Source: an uncultured Bacilli bacterium (GTDB lineage Bacteria > Bacillota_I > Bacilli_A > RF39 > UBA660). From it: a stretch of 22,132 nucleotides of DNA. The notes under the pieces were generated by a model, which was given only the letters and a program-made list of their open reading frames with translations, was not told the origin of the DNA and did no database searches. Made by a program: the position numbers and the translations under genes. Below are positions 7,298-13,977 of this stretch, piece after piece. The DNA lies in assembly GCA_934155185.1 (NCBI GenBank), contig CAKPGT010000015.1, forward strand, positions 1 to 22,132. Reading direction: 5' to 3'. Numbering within the stretch: position 1 is the first letter of the stretch; each line of letters begins with the position of its first letter.

Positions 7298-7807
7298 ATG
7301 AGTACACATATAATGAATATTATGAATGATATAAAATATGGCTATTTTGATTTTAATAATAAGATACATATAAATATTGATGAAGATTTTTCAATCCTTT
7401 ATAAATTACAATCTCCTCAGGAAACATTAGAACATAAGGTTGGAGTATGTTGGGATCAAGTAGAATTGGAGAGATATTTATTTAAAAAAGAAGAAATGGA
7501 ATTTAAAACATATTTCATAGTTCACTATGATGACGATAAATGTCCTACTCATACATTTTTGATATATAAAGAGAATAATAAGTATTATTGGTTTGAACAT
7601 TCTTGGGAAAAATATAGAGGCATAAAAGCATTCGATACTGAAATTGATGCATTAAAAGATATAAAAGAAAAATTTATAAAAGATGAACTAAACAATAAAT
7701 ATAATTCTATGAATTTGTGTATCTATGAATATTCAACACCAGAATACGGAATAAATGTTTTAAATTTTTATAAACATTGTGAAAATGGTAAAATTGTAAT
7801 TATATAG
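7298..7807 (+). CDS. Transglutaminase-like cysteine protein
   Basis: A 169-residue soluble protein without signal peptide or membrane helix. Order of key residues: a Cys in GVCWDQVELERYLF (around residue 50), a His in CPTHTFLIY (around 88), and an acidic/His segment in YYWFEHSWEKYRGI (around 100). A Cys-His-Asp/Glu sequence in this order and spacing is typical of the transglutaminase/papain-like fold, so a cysteine peptidase or amidase activity is possible. No close family is recognised. It has its own extended -10, a loosely spaced GGAG ribosome site and a terminator, so it forms a single-gene unit between dinD and the comEC fragment. It could be island cargo; nothing in the sequence indicates its target. 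Confidence 0.6.
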   Translation: MSTHIMNIMNDIKYGYFDFNNKIHINIDEDFSILYKLQSPQETLEHKVGVCWDQVELERYLFKKEEMEFKTYFIVHYDDDKCPTHTFLIYKENNKYYWFEHSWEKYRGIKAFDTEIDALKDIKEKFIKDELNNKYNSMNLCIYEYSTPEYGINVLNFYKHCENGKIVII

Positions 7808-7850
7808 TATTAGTTTAACTTTTGTAGTTTAAAATTAATAATGTATTATG

Positions 7851-7876
7851 AGAGACCTAGAAATAAGTCTCTTTTA
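7851..7876 (+). terminator. Terminator after the transglutaminase-like gene
   Basis: AGAGAC (7851-7856) pairs with GTCTCT (7867-7872) over a 10-base loop and is followed by TTTTATATTG. It separates this gene from the comEC fragment. Confidence 0.55.
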
Positions 7877-7929
7877 TATTGTTTTTTATATAACATTATA
7901 TCTGATTAAATTCGTATGCATAAACGTAT

Positions 7930-8506
7930 GTCACCACATGGTGATTATGATCATATGGGAGAATCTGAAAGTTTAGTGAAAAATTTTAAAGTTAAAAATG
8001 TAAAATTTAACTGCGGTGAGTTTAACAGTTTAGAAAAAGACTTAATTAAAATGCTTCGTAAAAAGGGTATTGAATATTATTCATGTGCTTTAAAAATAAA
8101 CATAAATAAGTATGAATTTAAGTTTTTAAATACTAAAGAATATAATAACGAAAACGATAATTCTAGTGTAATCTATTTAAGTATAGATGGTTACAGATTT
8201 TTATTTATGGGAGATGCAGGAGTAGAAAAAGAAAAGGATATATTAGATAAATATAATTTAAAAGGTATCCACTTTTTAAAGGTTGGACATCATGGCTCTG
8301 ATACAAGTAGTAGCAAAGAATTTATAGACAGTATTAAGCCTAAGTACAGTTTAATTAGTGTAGGCAAAAATAATAGGTATGGACATCCTAAAGAAACTGT
8401 GCTTAATAAATTAGGAGATAGTAAAATTTATCGCACTGATTTGGATGGGAGTATTGAAATTAAATTAAGTAAGAATGGTTATAAGATTAGGACATGTAGT
8501 CCTTAA
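7930..8506 (+). pseudogene. comEC: Diverged comEC 3' fragment (second copy)
   Basis: An open frame matching the last roughly 190 codons of comEC, from HGDYDHMG to the terminal TCSP. By eye about two thirds of residues match the native copy, so it is not a recent tandem duplication; it looks like the 3' end of another comEC lineage. Similarity begins abruptly at the HxDxDH codons. Upstream lies a terminator and unrelated AT-rich DNA, and the ATG at 7916 has no ribosome site. The membrane and OB parts are missing. The frame is nevertheless fully open and the active-site motifs (HGDYDH, GHHGSDTSSS) are intact, suggesting recent displacement or selection for its sequence. Most likely the old comEC end left behind when a new 3' end plus cargo recombined in. 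Confidence 0.85.
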
Positions 8507-8514
8507 GAAAGGAG
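8462..8514 (+). repeat. 53-bp comEC tail repeat, copy A
   Basis: From AAATTAAGTAAG to AAGAAAGGAG, including the comEC stop codon and the ribosome site of the next gene. It matches 9518-9570 at 52 of 53 positions. It contains AGGAC and GTCCT arms around ATGTA. The native comEC end (6395-6418) shares the core GACATGTAGTCC. Confidence 0.92.
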
Positions 8515-8519
8515 TAGAT

Positions 8520-9416
8520 ATGGAAGATAAATATTATATTGAATTGAAAGAAAAGGCTTTAAAGGCAGAAATATATGATAGAGCTAGAGATTATGCAAAA
8601 GATAAAAATAAAGTTAATGCATATTTTGAAATGGGAGAACTTCTAAGCAAAGCAGGAAGAGAGTATGGTAAAAATATAATTAATAATTATTCTGAAAAGC
8701 TTATGTTTGAAGTGGGAAAAAAGTATAATTATAGAACTTTATATAGAATGAGAAAATTCTATGAAATATTTAGTGATGGAAAATTGACCACAATGTGGTC
8801 AAAATTGTGTTGGAGCCATTATCGTGAAGTTCTATCACTTAAAAATATAAATGAGATAATATATTATTTAAATGAGTGTGAAAGCAAAAATTTAACTCAA
8901 AGACAATTGCACGAATTAATAAAACATAACACTTATAATAGATTAAGTAAAGAAACAAAAACGAAACTCCTCAAATCAAATGAATTAAGGGTAAATGATT
9001 TGGTTCCAAATCCTATAACAATAAAATCTGGTTTATTAAAGGAAAAAATATCTGAATATGCATTAAAGGAATCTATATTAAATAATATTGATCATTTCTT
9101 AAGACAGTTTGGTATTGGTTTTACTTACGCTGGTAATGAATATAAAATTAAAATTGATGGCAGATATAATTATATAGACATACTGCTTTATAATATTAAA
9201 TACAAGTGTTATGTAGTTATAGAATTAAAAGTAACTGAACTTAAGAAGGAACATACTGGCCAGATTATGAATTATATGAATTATATTGATAAAAATATAA
9301 AAACTATTGAAGAAAATGATACAGTAGGAATCATTATTTGCAAGCAAGACAATGAATATGTAATTAAATATTGCTCTGATGATAGAATAATTGCTAGAGA
9401 ATATGAATTAGTATGA
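8520..9416 (+). CDS. DUF1016/YhcG-family PDDEXK nuclease
   Basis: An intact 298-residue member of the YhcG family. The N-terminal DUF1016 domain (about 1-150) shows AYFEMGELLSKAG, YRTLYRMRKFYEIF, KLCWSHYREVLSL and LTQRQLHELI. The C-terminal PDDEXK-type domain (about 180-298) shows YIDILLYN, then VVIELKV and GQIMNYMNYID; the Asp and the E-x-K pair are the predicted catalytic residues. Members occur widely in bacterial accessory islands and are suspected DNA-processing or defence nucleases; the biological role is not settled. The ATG at 8520 has AAAGGAG six bases upstream and lies 13 bases after the comEC-fragment stop, so translation may be coupled to that fragment. A perfect 8-bp palindrome lies inside the gene at 8784-8802. 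No promoter of its own is visible. Confidence 0.88.
   Translation: MEDKYYIELKEKALKAEIYDRARDYAKDKNKVNAYFEMGELLSKAGREYGKNIINNYSEKLMFEVGKKYNYRTLYRMRKFYEIFSDGKLTTMWSKLCWSHYREVLSLKNINEIIYYLNECESKNLTQRQLHELIKHNTYNRLSKETKTKLLKSNELRVNDLVPNPITIKSGLLKEKISEYALKESILNNIDHFLRQFGIGFTYAGNEYKIKIDGRYNYIDILLYNIKYKCYVVIELKVTELKKEHTGQIMNYMNYIDKNIKTIEENDTVGIIICKQDNEYVIKYCSDDRIIAREYELV
8784..8802 (+). repeat. Palindrome in the intact DUF1016 gene
   Basis: TTGACCAC, loop AAT, GTGGTCAA: a perfect 8-bp stem. It encodes LTTMWS just before the conserved SHY segment, the same position as the palindromes at 9829-9847 and 11074-11088. Confidence 0.9.
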
Positions 9417-9517
9417 AATATCTAACTTTCTATAATAATTTAGTTCATGCTAAAGAGGTGGTAGCTTATATATTAAAAATAACAGAATTTGCTGTATGGA
9501 TTTAGATAATATTATAT

Positions 9518-9570
9518 AAATTAAGTAAGAATGATTATAAGATTAGGACATGTAGTCCTTAAGAAAGGAG
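9518..9570 (+). repeat. 53-bp comEC tail repeat, copy B
   Basis: Only the last codons of comEC (to TCSP and stop, 9560-9562) plus the following ribosome site are present. One base differs from copy A. The preceding 9417-9517 has no recognisable gene; a short open stretch encoding HAKEVVAYILKI is not identified. Confidence 0.92.
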
Positions 9571-9828
9571 CGATAGGTAAATTATTATAATGAGATTAAA
9601 AATGAACTTTTAAATAATGAAATAAATAGAAAAGTAAAAAATTATTCAATTAATAGAAGTGACTTAAGTACATATTATAATGTCGGAAAAATGATTTCTG
9701 ACGATGGAAAACACTATGGAGATAACATTATTAAGCAACATTCTAAAAGGCTTAAAATAGAAGTTCATAAAAAATATAATACAACTTTGTTAAGGCGTAT
9801 TAGACAATTTTATTGCTTGATTGAAAAA

Positions 9829-9847
9829 GGTGCGACAATGTCGCACC
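9829..9847 (+). repeat. Palindrome in the broken DUF1016 gene
   Basis: GGTGCGAC, loop AAT, GTCGCACC: a perfect 8-bp stem encoding GATMSH. Its sequence is unrelated to the palindrome of the intact gene although it lies at the same place in the protein. Confidence 0.9.
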
Positions 9848-9863
9848 AATTTGGTCCTAATGG

Positions 9864-9883
9864 AAAAAGTATAGCAACTTTTT
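9864..9883. terminator. Short hairpin at the end of the minus-strand peptidase-like gene
   Basis: AAAAAGT and ACTTTTT form a perfect 7-bp stem with a 6-base loop, just past the stop of the minus-strand gene. It is weak and could act in either direction. Confidence 0.35.
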
Positions 9884-9891
9884 ATAAATAA

Positions 9892-10707
9892 TTATAAAGT
9901 TTTTTTATTCAGTGAATAATCTTCTAAAATTTTATATAAATCCATGTTAATACATTTTTCAACTAGTTGATTATCATTTTGTATTATGTAATTATTAATT
10001 AAACAACTAGAAAGGATATTTGCCAATGGATATTGTAACAAACAATTTACAATATTATAAGGAATATCATACTTTATTATAGATTTTATTTTTTTAACAT
10101 CAATATCACTTTCTACGATTATTCCTTTTTGTCTATATAAATTTTCATAATATAATTCATTTTCAATGGCTTCTAACATTTTATTTTCAAAAAACATTAT
10201 ATTATTTCTTCTAGTATAAATTAAATCTTTGTAACCTTTGTTTAATAGCCAATTTTCTAATTTTTTTTCAATATAAAATGCAAAAGTTTCAGATAAAAAC
10301 CAATACTCATCAGGAATAATTTGAGGTATGCTATTTCTATCAATAAAATGAGCTAATTCATGAACTATATTAAAGAGATCGCCATCATTTCCACATAAGC
10401 TGATATTTGTTGTATTAATTTTTGTATCAGTAAAAGATTTACTAATATTTTTGTTAATAATAATTCTTCTACTTTTAATATTCTCTATAATAGTGTTGTA
10501 GTATTCAATATTATATTCTTTATAAAATTCAAGAGCCATTTCTAAAGGACTTTCTATTTCACTAGAGTAATTCTGTTTTTCAAAGGCGACATTAGTAGTA
10601 TTAAAAATATTTATTAGTTGATAAATAATATCCCTTTTTAGAAATTTCTTATACGTTAATTCTAATTTTACTTGTTCTATAAATTTTTTTATTTGTTGTT
10701 CTTTCAT
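9892..10707 (-). CDS. HExxH metallopeptidase-like protein
   Basis: A soluble protein of 271 residues of unrecognised family. The clear signal is HELAHFID, an HExxH zinc-binding motif, followed about 23 residues later by WFLSETFAFYIEKKL, where the Glu of SETFA could be the third zinc ligand as in gluzincin peptidases. The remaining sequence is helical and Ile/Asn/Lys-rich with no signal peptide or membrane helix. I chose the ATG at 10707 (AGGA about 11 bases upstream); the frame extends to a TTG at 10740 with no better ribosome site. It is the only minus-strand gene inside the island and lies in the segment that seems to interrupt a DUF1016 gene. A metallopeptidase function is inferred from the motif alone. 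Confidence 0.6.
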   Translation of the reverse strand: MKEQQIKKFIEQVKLELTYKKFLKRDIIYQLINIFNTTNVAFEKQNYSSEIESPLEMALEFYKEYNIEYYNTIIENIKSRRIIINKNISKSFTDTKINTTNISLCGNDGDLFNIVHELAHFIDRNSIPQIIPDEYWFLSETFAFYIEKKLENWLLNKGYKDLIYTRRNNIMFFENKMLEAIENELYYENLYRQKGIIVESDIDVKKIKSIIKYDIPYNIVNCLLQYPLANILSSCLINNYIIQNDNQLVEKCINMDLYKILEDYSLNKKTL

Positions 10708-10859
10708 ATATATCATCATCCTATTTATTTGAATATGCAATTTTCCGTGACAAAATGTGTTTATAAGTTGATAATTGAATTTAACTTTATATGTTTATTT
10801 TATCACAAATTTTTGTATTATAAAACTTGAACTATGAAAGTTCGAATTTGGTATCAACC

Positions 10860-11000
10860 TAGAGCCGGAGTCGTTATGATGAAATTTTAAGATTTGATGA
10901 TATTAATAAAATTGCATTTTATATTGAAATTAGTGAACAGCAAAATTTATCAGTTAGACAGTTAAGAGAAAAAATAAAATCTAGCGAATATGAAAGGTTA
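10860..11000 (+). pseudogene. DUF1016 middle remnant
   Basis: In one frame this reads SRSRYDEILRFDDINKIAFY, then QNLSVRQLREKIKSSEYER, the second half of a DUF1016 N-terminal domain (compare WSHYREVLSL and LTQRQLHELIKHNTYNRL in the intact neighbour). A TAG lies in frame right before it, so it cannot be translated alone. It may be the displaced continuation of the remnant ending near 9852. At about 11000 it changes, with only a few shared bases, into a second DUF1016 piece that starts earlier in the domain, so the junction is a chimera. Confidence 0.7.
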
Positions 11001-11413
11001 AAAGTAGAAGTTGGGAAAAGTACAATGTTAGATATTTATATGATATGAAAAAATTATATTTGTTTGCAAAAGTGCACCCGTTGGGTGTGCAATTAACTAT
11101 TTCCCATTATAGAATACTATTTAAGTTAAAAGATGATAATGAAATAGATTATTATATAAGCCAAATAAAGCTGAGAAATTTAGATAAAAGAGAATTAGCC
11201 ACAATTATAAATAATAAAGAATACCAAAGACTTGATGATGCAACAAAAAATAAATTAATTGATAAAAGAGTAAATAATGTAGTGGATTTTGTTAAGAACC
11301 TTATATTAATTAAGAATAATTTTAATTATAATAACATATCCGAAAAAATGTTACAAAAATTAATTTTAGAAGACATAACTTCATTTACTGAAATATTTCA
11401 GCTTAATCTATGA
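11000..11413 (+). pseudogene. Frameshifted, truncated DUF1016 gene
   Basis: The segment begins RLKVEVGK (compare KLMFEVGKKYN in the intact copy). It then shifts frame near 11018-11024, where GGGAAAAGTAC seems to lack an A, and continues as KLYLFAKVHPLGVQL, TISHYRILFKL, and to ILEDITSFTE. An open frame of 122 codons from ATG 11045 covers the rest but has no good ribosome site. The frame ends exactly where the PDDEXK domain should begin, so the predicted nuclease part is missing. It also carries an imperfect palindrome at the usual place (11074-11088). This is the third or fourth DUF1016 relic within 3 kb. Confidence 0.75.
11074..11088 (+). repeat. Imperfect palindrome in the truncated DUF1016 gene
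   Basis: GCACCC, loop GTT, GGGTGT: a 6-bp stem with one G-U pair, encoding HPLG before the SHY segment. It has the same position and loop size as the two perfect palindromes in the sister genes. Confidence 0.65.
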
Positions 11414-11468
11414 ATTGACATTGACGTCCTCGAGGCGATTTGGTACTTTATGTATAGAGGTGAATAAA

Positions 11469-11834
11469 GTGAGGTTAAAAATATTGGAATCTAGTTGGTC
11501 AGGATGGATGATAGACTTTAAACCAAAAGAAACAGAAAAAGAGTATGATATAAAACTTAATGAAAAATATGTAATAAAAACGGTGAAGCAGTCTTACGTA
11601 AAAGATAATAAATGTGTTGAAGAGGAAGAAGAAATATTTTCGTTTAAAATTACTGAAATAAATAATTGTAGTATTAAAATTCAAACTTTTCAATCATTTT
11701 CTGATAATGATGATAATACTGTTAATTTACTTAGTGATAAAAAAGAATTTATTGTTACTAATGAAAAACCATTAAAATTAACAACACCTACAATGGATGC
11801 AGGAGAAATTTTCATACTTTCATTAATAAAATAA
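11469..11834 (+). CDS. Hypothetical 121-residue protein
   Basis: I do not recognise this protein. It is soluble, acidic in the middle (CVEEEEEIFSF) and rich in alternating polar/hydrophobic residues, suggesting a mostly beta fold. The N-terminus reads RLKILESSWSGWMIDFKPKE. I start it at GTG 11469 because AGAGGTGA (11456-11463) lies five bases upstream; the frame is open further up to 11415 without a ribosome site. It stands alone between a DUF1016 relic and a peptidase-like gene, with no terminator or promoter recognised. The good ribosome site and intact frame argue that it is a real gene. Confidence 0.55.
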   Translation: MRLKILESSWSGWMIDFKPKETEKEYDIKLNEKYVIKTVKQSYVKDNKCVEEEEEIFSFKITEINNCSIKIQTFQSFSDNDDNTVNLLSDKKEFIVTNEKPLKLTTPTMDAGEIFILSLIK

Positions 11835-12026
11835 TACCTAAAAGAATGACATAAACTTTGTTTCTCCCTAGGAAATGCACACTATAAGTAATTTGTACTA
11901 GAAAATATGATGAAAGTGTAGAGTGTATATTATAACGTTTTAAAGTATGATACAACAAATACATATTGCAGAAAAAGCATGAAAAATTATGAATAATTAT
12001 AGCAACTAAATAAAAGAAAAAACAAT

Positions 12027-12051
12027 TATAGCTTGCTTTTGGCAAACTATA
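12027..12051 (+). promoter_or_regulatory. Leader hairpin before the 12077 gene
   Basis: TATAGCTTGC and GCAAACTATA pair at nine of ten positions with a short T-rich loop. No T-run follows, so it is not a terminator. It ends about ten bases before the AAAGGAG ribosome site. The remaining intergenic region 11835-12026 shows nothing recognisable. Confidence 0.3.
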
Positions 12052-12076
12052 AAGTTAGATAAAGGAGAATTTTATT

Positions 12077-12757
12077 ATGAATTATGATTTAAGTATTAAG
12101 GCAAAAAATTTAACTGTATATTGTTCAAAATCATTACAAGAATTTTCTAAAGAATTTGTAGATTGTTACAGTAAATCTATTGATGGGATTAAAAATAATC
12201 TAGGAGTTAATGATGATATAAAATTAGTAGTTTTTTTAACGGATAATATTAAATACGCTAACTTTGTTTATGGATATTCTGACTTTTCTGGCTTTTTTAA
12301 TGATAATGGAGCTTTCGCGTACGTAAACTTGAATGGTAAACAAGATAAATGTTTGATGATTAGAAAAGTAATCCATGAATTGGTTCATCATATTTATTTA
12401 TATTATGTTTATGGTGAAAAAAATGAAAGAATAACTTGGGCTGATGAAGGCATTGCTCAACTTTTTTCTGGACAAAATGAGAAACTAAATGATGCAAATT
12501 TATATAATGATTTTTTGAGTCAAAATTTATCATGCGTTAAGAATTTTAATTTAAATCAATTAAATCATGATGATAAAAGTTTTTTAAACGATAATGGCTA
12601 TAATTTATCATATATTGCAGTGAGGTATTTATATGAAACGAATAGTTTGGATAAGTTTATAAACATTATAAGTAATCATGATATATTAATAGAAATAGGA
12701 AGTTCTGTTTTAAAAGATGCATGTAGTTACTATGGCATAAATAGCAAGCATATTTAG
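12077..12757 (+). CDS. Gluzincin-type metallopeptidase-like protein
   Basis: A 226-residue soluble protein with HELVHHIYLYY (HExxH zinc motif, around residue 101) followed about 20 residues later by WADEGIAQLFSG, the WxxEG(I/L)A pattern providing the third zinc ligand in M1-like/peptidase-MA enzymes. The N-terminal part (LTVYCSK, KLVVFLTDN) resembles the small beta lead-in seen in such minimal peptidases. No signal peptide is present, so it should act in the cytoplasm. The ribosome site AAAGGAG is strong. It is the second HExxH protein in the island but shows no close similarity to the one at 9892. Substrate unknown. Confidence 0.7.
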   Translation: MNYDLSIKAKNLTVYCSKSLQEFSKEFVDCYSKSIDGIKNNLGVNDDIKLVVFLTDNIKYANFVYGYSDFSGFFNDNGAFAYVNLNGKQDKCLMIRKVIHELVHHIYLYYVYGEKNERITWADEGIAQLFSGQNEKLNDANLYNDFLSQNLSCVKNFNLNQLNHDDKSFLNDNGYNLSYIAVRYLYETNSLDKFINIISNHDILIEIGSSVLKDACSYYGINSKHI

Positions 12758-12976
12758 CAAAAATATAGAAAGAAACAGAGCTTATTCTTCTAAACATCAA
12801 GGTAAATTTAATAGTTATGCTGCTGCAATGCCAATTATAGAACAAGTAGGCTGGAGTCATGGATTGCATGAATTAGAAAGATAATATGATGTTGTTTATT
12901 AAATAGTTATAAAAAGTATTCAGAAATAAATTTAGAAGAAGTTAAAGGTTCAGTTTTAAAAAAGGTAAAAGAATAG
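12737..12976 (+). pseudogene. Decayed coding remnants of unknown origin
   Basis: Two stretches look protein-coding but lack starts. The first (to the TAA near 12882) reads NIERNRAYSSKHQGKFNSYA and continues PIIEQVGWSHGLHELER. The second, in another frame, reads YKKYSEINLEEVKGSVLKKV and ends near 12976. I cannot assign either to a family. From there to 13080 nothing recognisable is seen. Confidence 0.3.
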
Positions 12977-13080
12977 TTTAAAATTAGTGCAAAAATCTAA
13001 AAATGCTTTGTAGCTAATAAATTTTCATAATATATGTATAATTTCTAAAAAATGTGCATATTAAAAGTAGACACTGTGAT

Positions 13081-13206
13081 ATGTCTTTAGATGCTAAATA
13101 CTATTTATATTTAGCAAAATATGGTAAACAAATTAACTTGTATGCCATATATTATTGTAGAACGCTTCAGCATGCAAAAGCGTTTTTAGATAGATTGAGA
13201 AACTAA
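13081..13206 (+). CDS. Possible 41-residue protein or gene tail
   Basis: A short open frame starting MSLDAKYYLYLAKYGKQINL and ending in TLQHAKAFLDRLRN. It has no ribosome site and no recognised relatives; the frame continues upstream to a GTG at 13054. A plus-strand hairpin terminator (GAGAAAC and GTTTCTC plus seven T, 13197-13238) follows directly, which argues for past or present transcription. It may be the end of a decayed gene. Confidence 0.25.
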   Translation: MSLDAKYYLYLAKYGKQINLYAIYYCRTLQHAKAFLDRLRN

Positions 13207-13237
13207 AAAAGAAAAACACTTTTGGTTTCTCTTTTTT
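13205..13237 (-). terminator. Terminator of lexA
   Basis: On the minus strand an A-rich arm ending GAGAAAC pairs with GTTTTTCTTTTTT (about 13 bp, one G-U pair, 7-base loop), placing the U-run in the 3' arm. It starts right at the lexA stop and overlaps a plus-strand terminator. Confidence 0.65.
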
Positions 13238-13848
13238 TAAAACTTTCTATATAATCCAATAGCTTTTCCAAGTATACTACAGTTAGGAAGTATGATTGGT
13301 GCCATTGTATTATTTTCTGGTTGCAACCTTATATGACCTGCCTCTTTATAAAATCTTTTTAAAGTAACTTCATTATCATCTGTCATAGCAACTACTATAT
13401 CACCATTTCTTGCAACACTTTGTCTTTGAACAATAACAATATCTTTATCAAAGATACCAGCATTTATCATGCTTTCACCACTTACTTTAAGTGTAAATAT
13501 TTCTTCCTTATTTGGAATTAAGTAAGCTGGAAGACTAAAGTATTCATCAGGGGTTTCAATAGCTTCTATTGGACTACCTGCTGTTATTTTTCCAAGAAGT
13601 GGTACTTGAACTACATCCTCATTTAAGTATTCATTATTACCAACAATTTCTAAAGAACGATACTTAGAATTAGTTTTCTTTATATAACCTTTATTTTCTA
13701 ATGCAGTAATATGTGACTGAGTTGTAGCAGGTGAGCTAAGTCCTAAAGCAGCACCTATTTCTCTTACAGCAGGTGGATAACCATGCTTTGCAATATAGCT
13801 CTTAATAAAGTCAAGCACTTCACTTTGTCTATTTGTTAATTTTTCCAT
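13237..13848 (-). CDS. lexA: LexA, SOS repressor and autoprotease
   Basis: A 203-residue LexA with all hallmarks. The N-terminal winged helix (residues 1-70) includes LTNRQSEVLDFI and YPPAVREIGAALGLSS. The self-cleavage site is A90-G91 in GKITAGSP. The catalytic Ser is S126 in KVSGESM and the catalytic Lys is K164 in VTLKRF. RecA-DNA filaments trigger cleavage and derepress DNA-damage genes. The start at 13848 is supported by AAAGGGAA; an upstream in-frame ATG has no ribosome site. It is divergent from the small gene at 13978, the same arrangement as lexA-yneA in Bacillus. Its promoter has a LexA-box-like palindrome across the -35, so it is likely autoregulated. Confidence 0.97.
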   Translation of the reverse strand: MEKLTNRQSEVLDFIKSYIAKHGYPPAVREIGAALGLSSPATTQSHITALENKGYIKKTNSKYRSLEIVGNNEYLNEDVVQVPLLGKITAGSPIEAIETPDEYFSLPAYLIPNKEEIFTLKVSGESMINAGIFDKDIVIVQRQSVARNGDIVVAMTDDNEVTLKRFYKEAGHIRLQPENNTMAPIILPNCSILGKAIGLYRKF

Positions 13849-13871
13849 ATTATTTCCCTTTCTACAAATAT

Positions 13872-13900
13872 ATATTATCATAATCACTTTACATTGTCAA
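13872..13900 (-). promoter_or_regulatory. lexA promoter
   Basis: On the minus strand TTGACA (13895-13900), 17-base spacer, TAATAT (13872-13877): near-consensus sigma-A. Confidence 0.75.
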
Positions 13901-13911
13901 ACAAATGTTTC
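13898..13911. promoter_or_regulatory. LexA-box-like operator 1
   Basis: CAAACAAATGTTTC compares with the Gram-positive SOS box CGAAC-N4-GTTCG at seven of ten fixed positions and has AAACA/TGTTT symmetry. It overlaps the -35 of lexA by three bases. Confidence 0.6.
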
Positions 13912-13920
13912 ATTTTTATA

Positions 13921-13949
13921 TTGACACATACTATTGTTCGTGTTAAGAT
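13921..13949 (+). promoter_or_regulatory. Promoter of the SOS small-protein gene
   Basis: TTGACA (13921-13926), 17-base spacer, TAAGAT (13944-13949) with an extended TG at 13941-13942: a strong sigma-A promoter. Confidence 0.8.
13927..13940. promoter_or_regulatory. LexA-box-like operator 2
   Basis: CATACTATTGTTCG keeps one perfect half-site (GTTCG) and a partial one (CATAC against CGAAC) with the correct 4-base spacing. It lies between the -35 and -10 of the small-protein promoter, where a bound repressor would block transcription. Confidence 0.55.
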
Positions 13950-13977
13950 TGAATTACGAAAAGAAAGGAAGATGATT

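Larger units (their letters stand above)
9576..9891 (+). pseudogene. DUF1016 5' remnant without start codon
   Basis: In the frame NYYNEIKNELL... this encodes the first part of a DUF1016 domain, with YYNVGKMISDDGKHYG and LLRRIRQFYCLIEKGATMSHQ. It corresponds to residues about 5-95 of the intact neighbour. The ribosome site AAAGGAG from the comEC tail is still present. The ATG expected six bases after it is altered and a TAG lies in frame just upstream, so the gene cannot start normally; an internal ATG at 9691 has no ribosome site. Similarity ends near 9852, at the QLSWSHY position, where unrelated codons lead to a stop. The rest of the gene may be the piece at 10860, separated by the insertion at 9856-10844. 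Confidence 0.8.
9848..10852. other. Inserted segment flanked by 8-bp direct repeats
   Basis: AATTTGGT occurs at 9848-9855 and 10845-10852. Between them lies a segment of about 990 bp with one minus-strand gene, and it sits exactly where a DUF1016 gene appears interrupted. No terminal inverted repeats and no transposase are visible, so this is not a recognisable insertion sequence. An 8-bp match can arise by chance in AT-rich DNA. Confidence 0.35.

Noticed and set aside
9414..9416. TGA read as Trp (Mollicutes code 4)
   Set aside because: All conserved genes use TGG for Trp and end at TAA or TAG; the TGA at the end of the DUF1016 gene falls at the normal family end.
9848..10852. Insertion sequence
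   Set aside because: An 8-bp direct repeat is present, but no terminal inverted repeats and no transposase; the single gene inside is peptidase-like.
11415..11468. Longer N-terminus for the 11469 gene
   Set aside because: The extension has no ribosome site, whereas GTG 11469 has AGAGGTGA five bases upstream.
11499..12045. Two minus-strand Phe/Tyr-rich ORFs (11499-11693 and 11812-12045)
   Set aside because: One is a shadow of the hypothetical gene and the other lies in AT-rich intergenic DNA without ribosome site or family resemblance.
6391..13206. Prophage or integrative element
   Set aside because: DinD and Bro-N-like parts occur in phages, but no integrase, structural, replication or lysis genes and no tRNA attachment site are visible.
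13894..13977. N-terminal extension of the small SOS protein
   Set aside because: These codons run through the promoter and LexA-box-like operators; a transcript from that promoter would not contain them.
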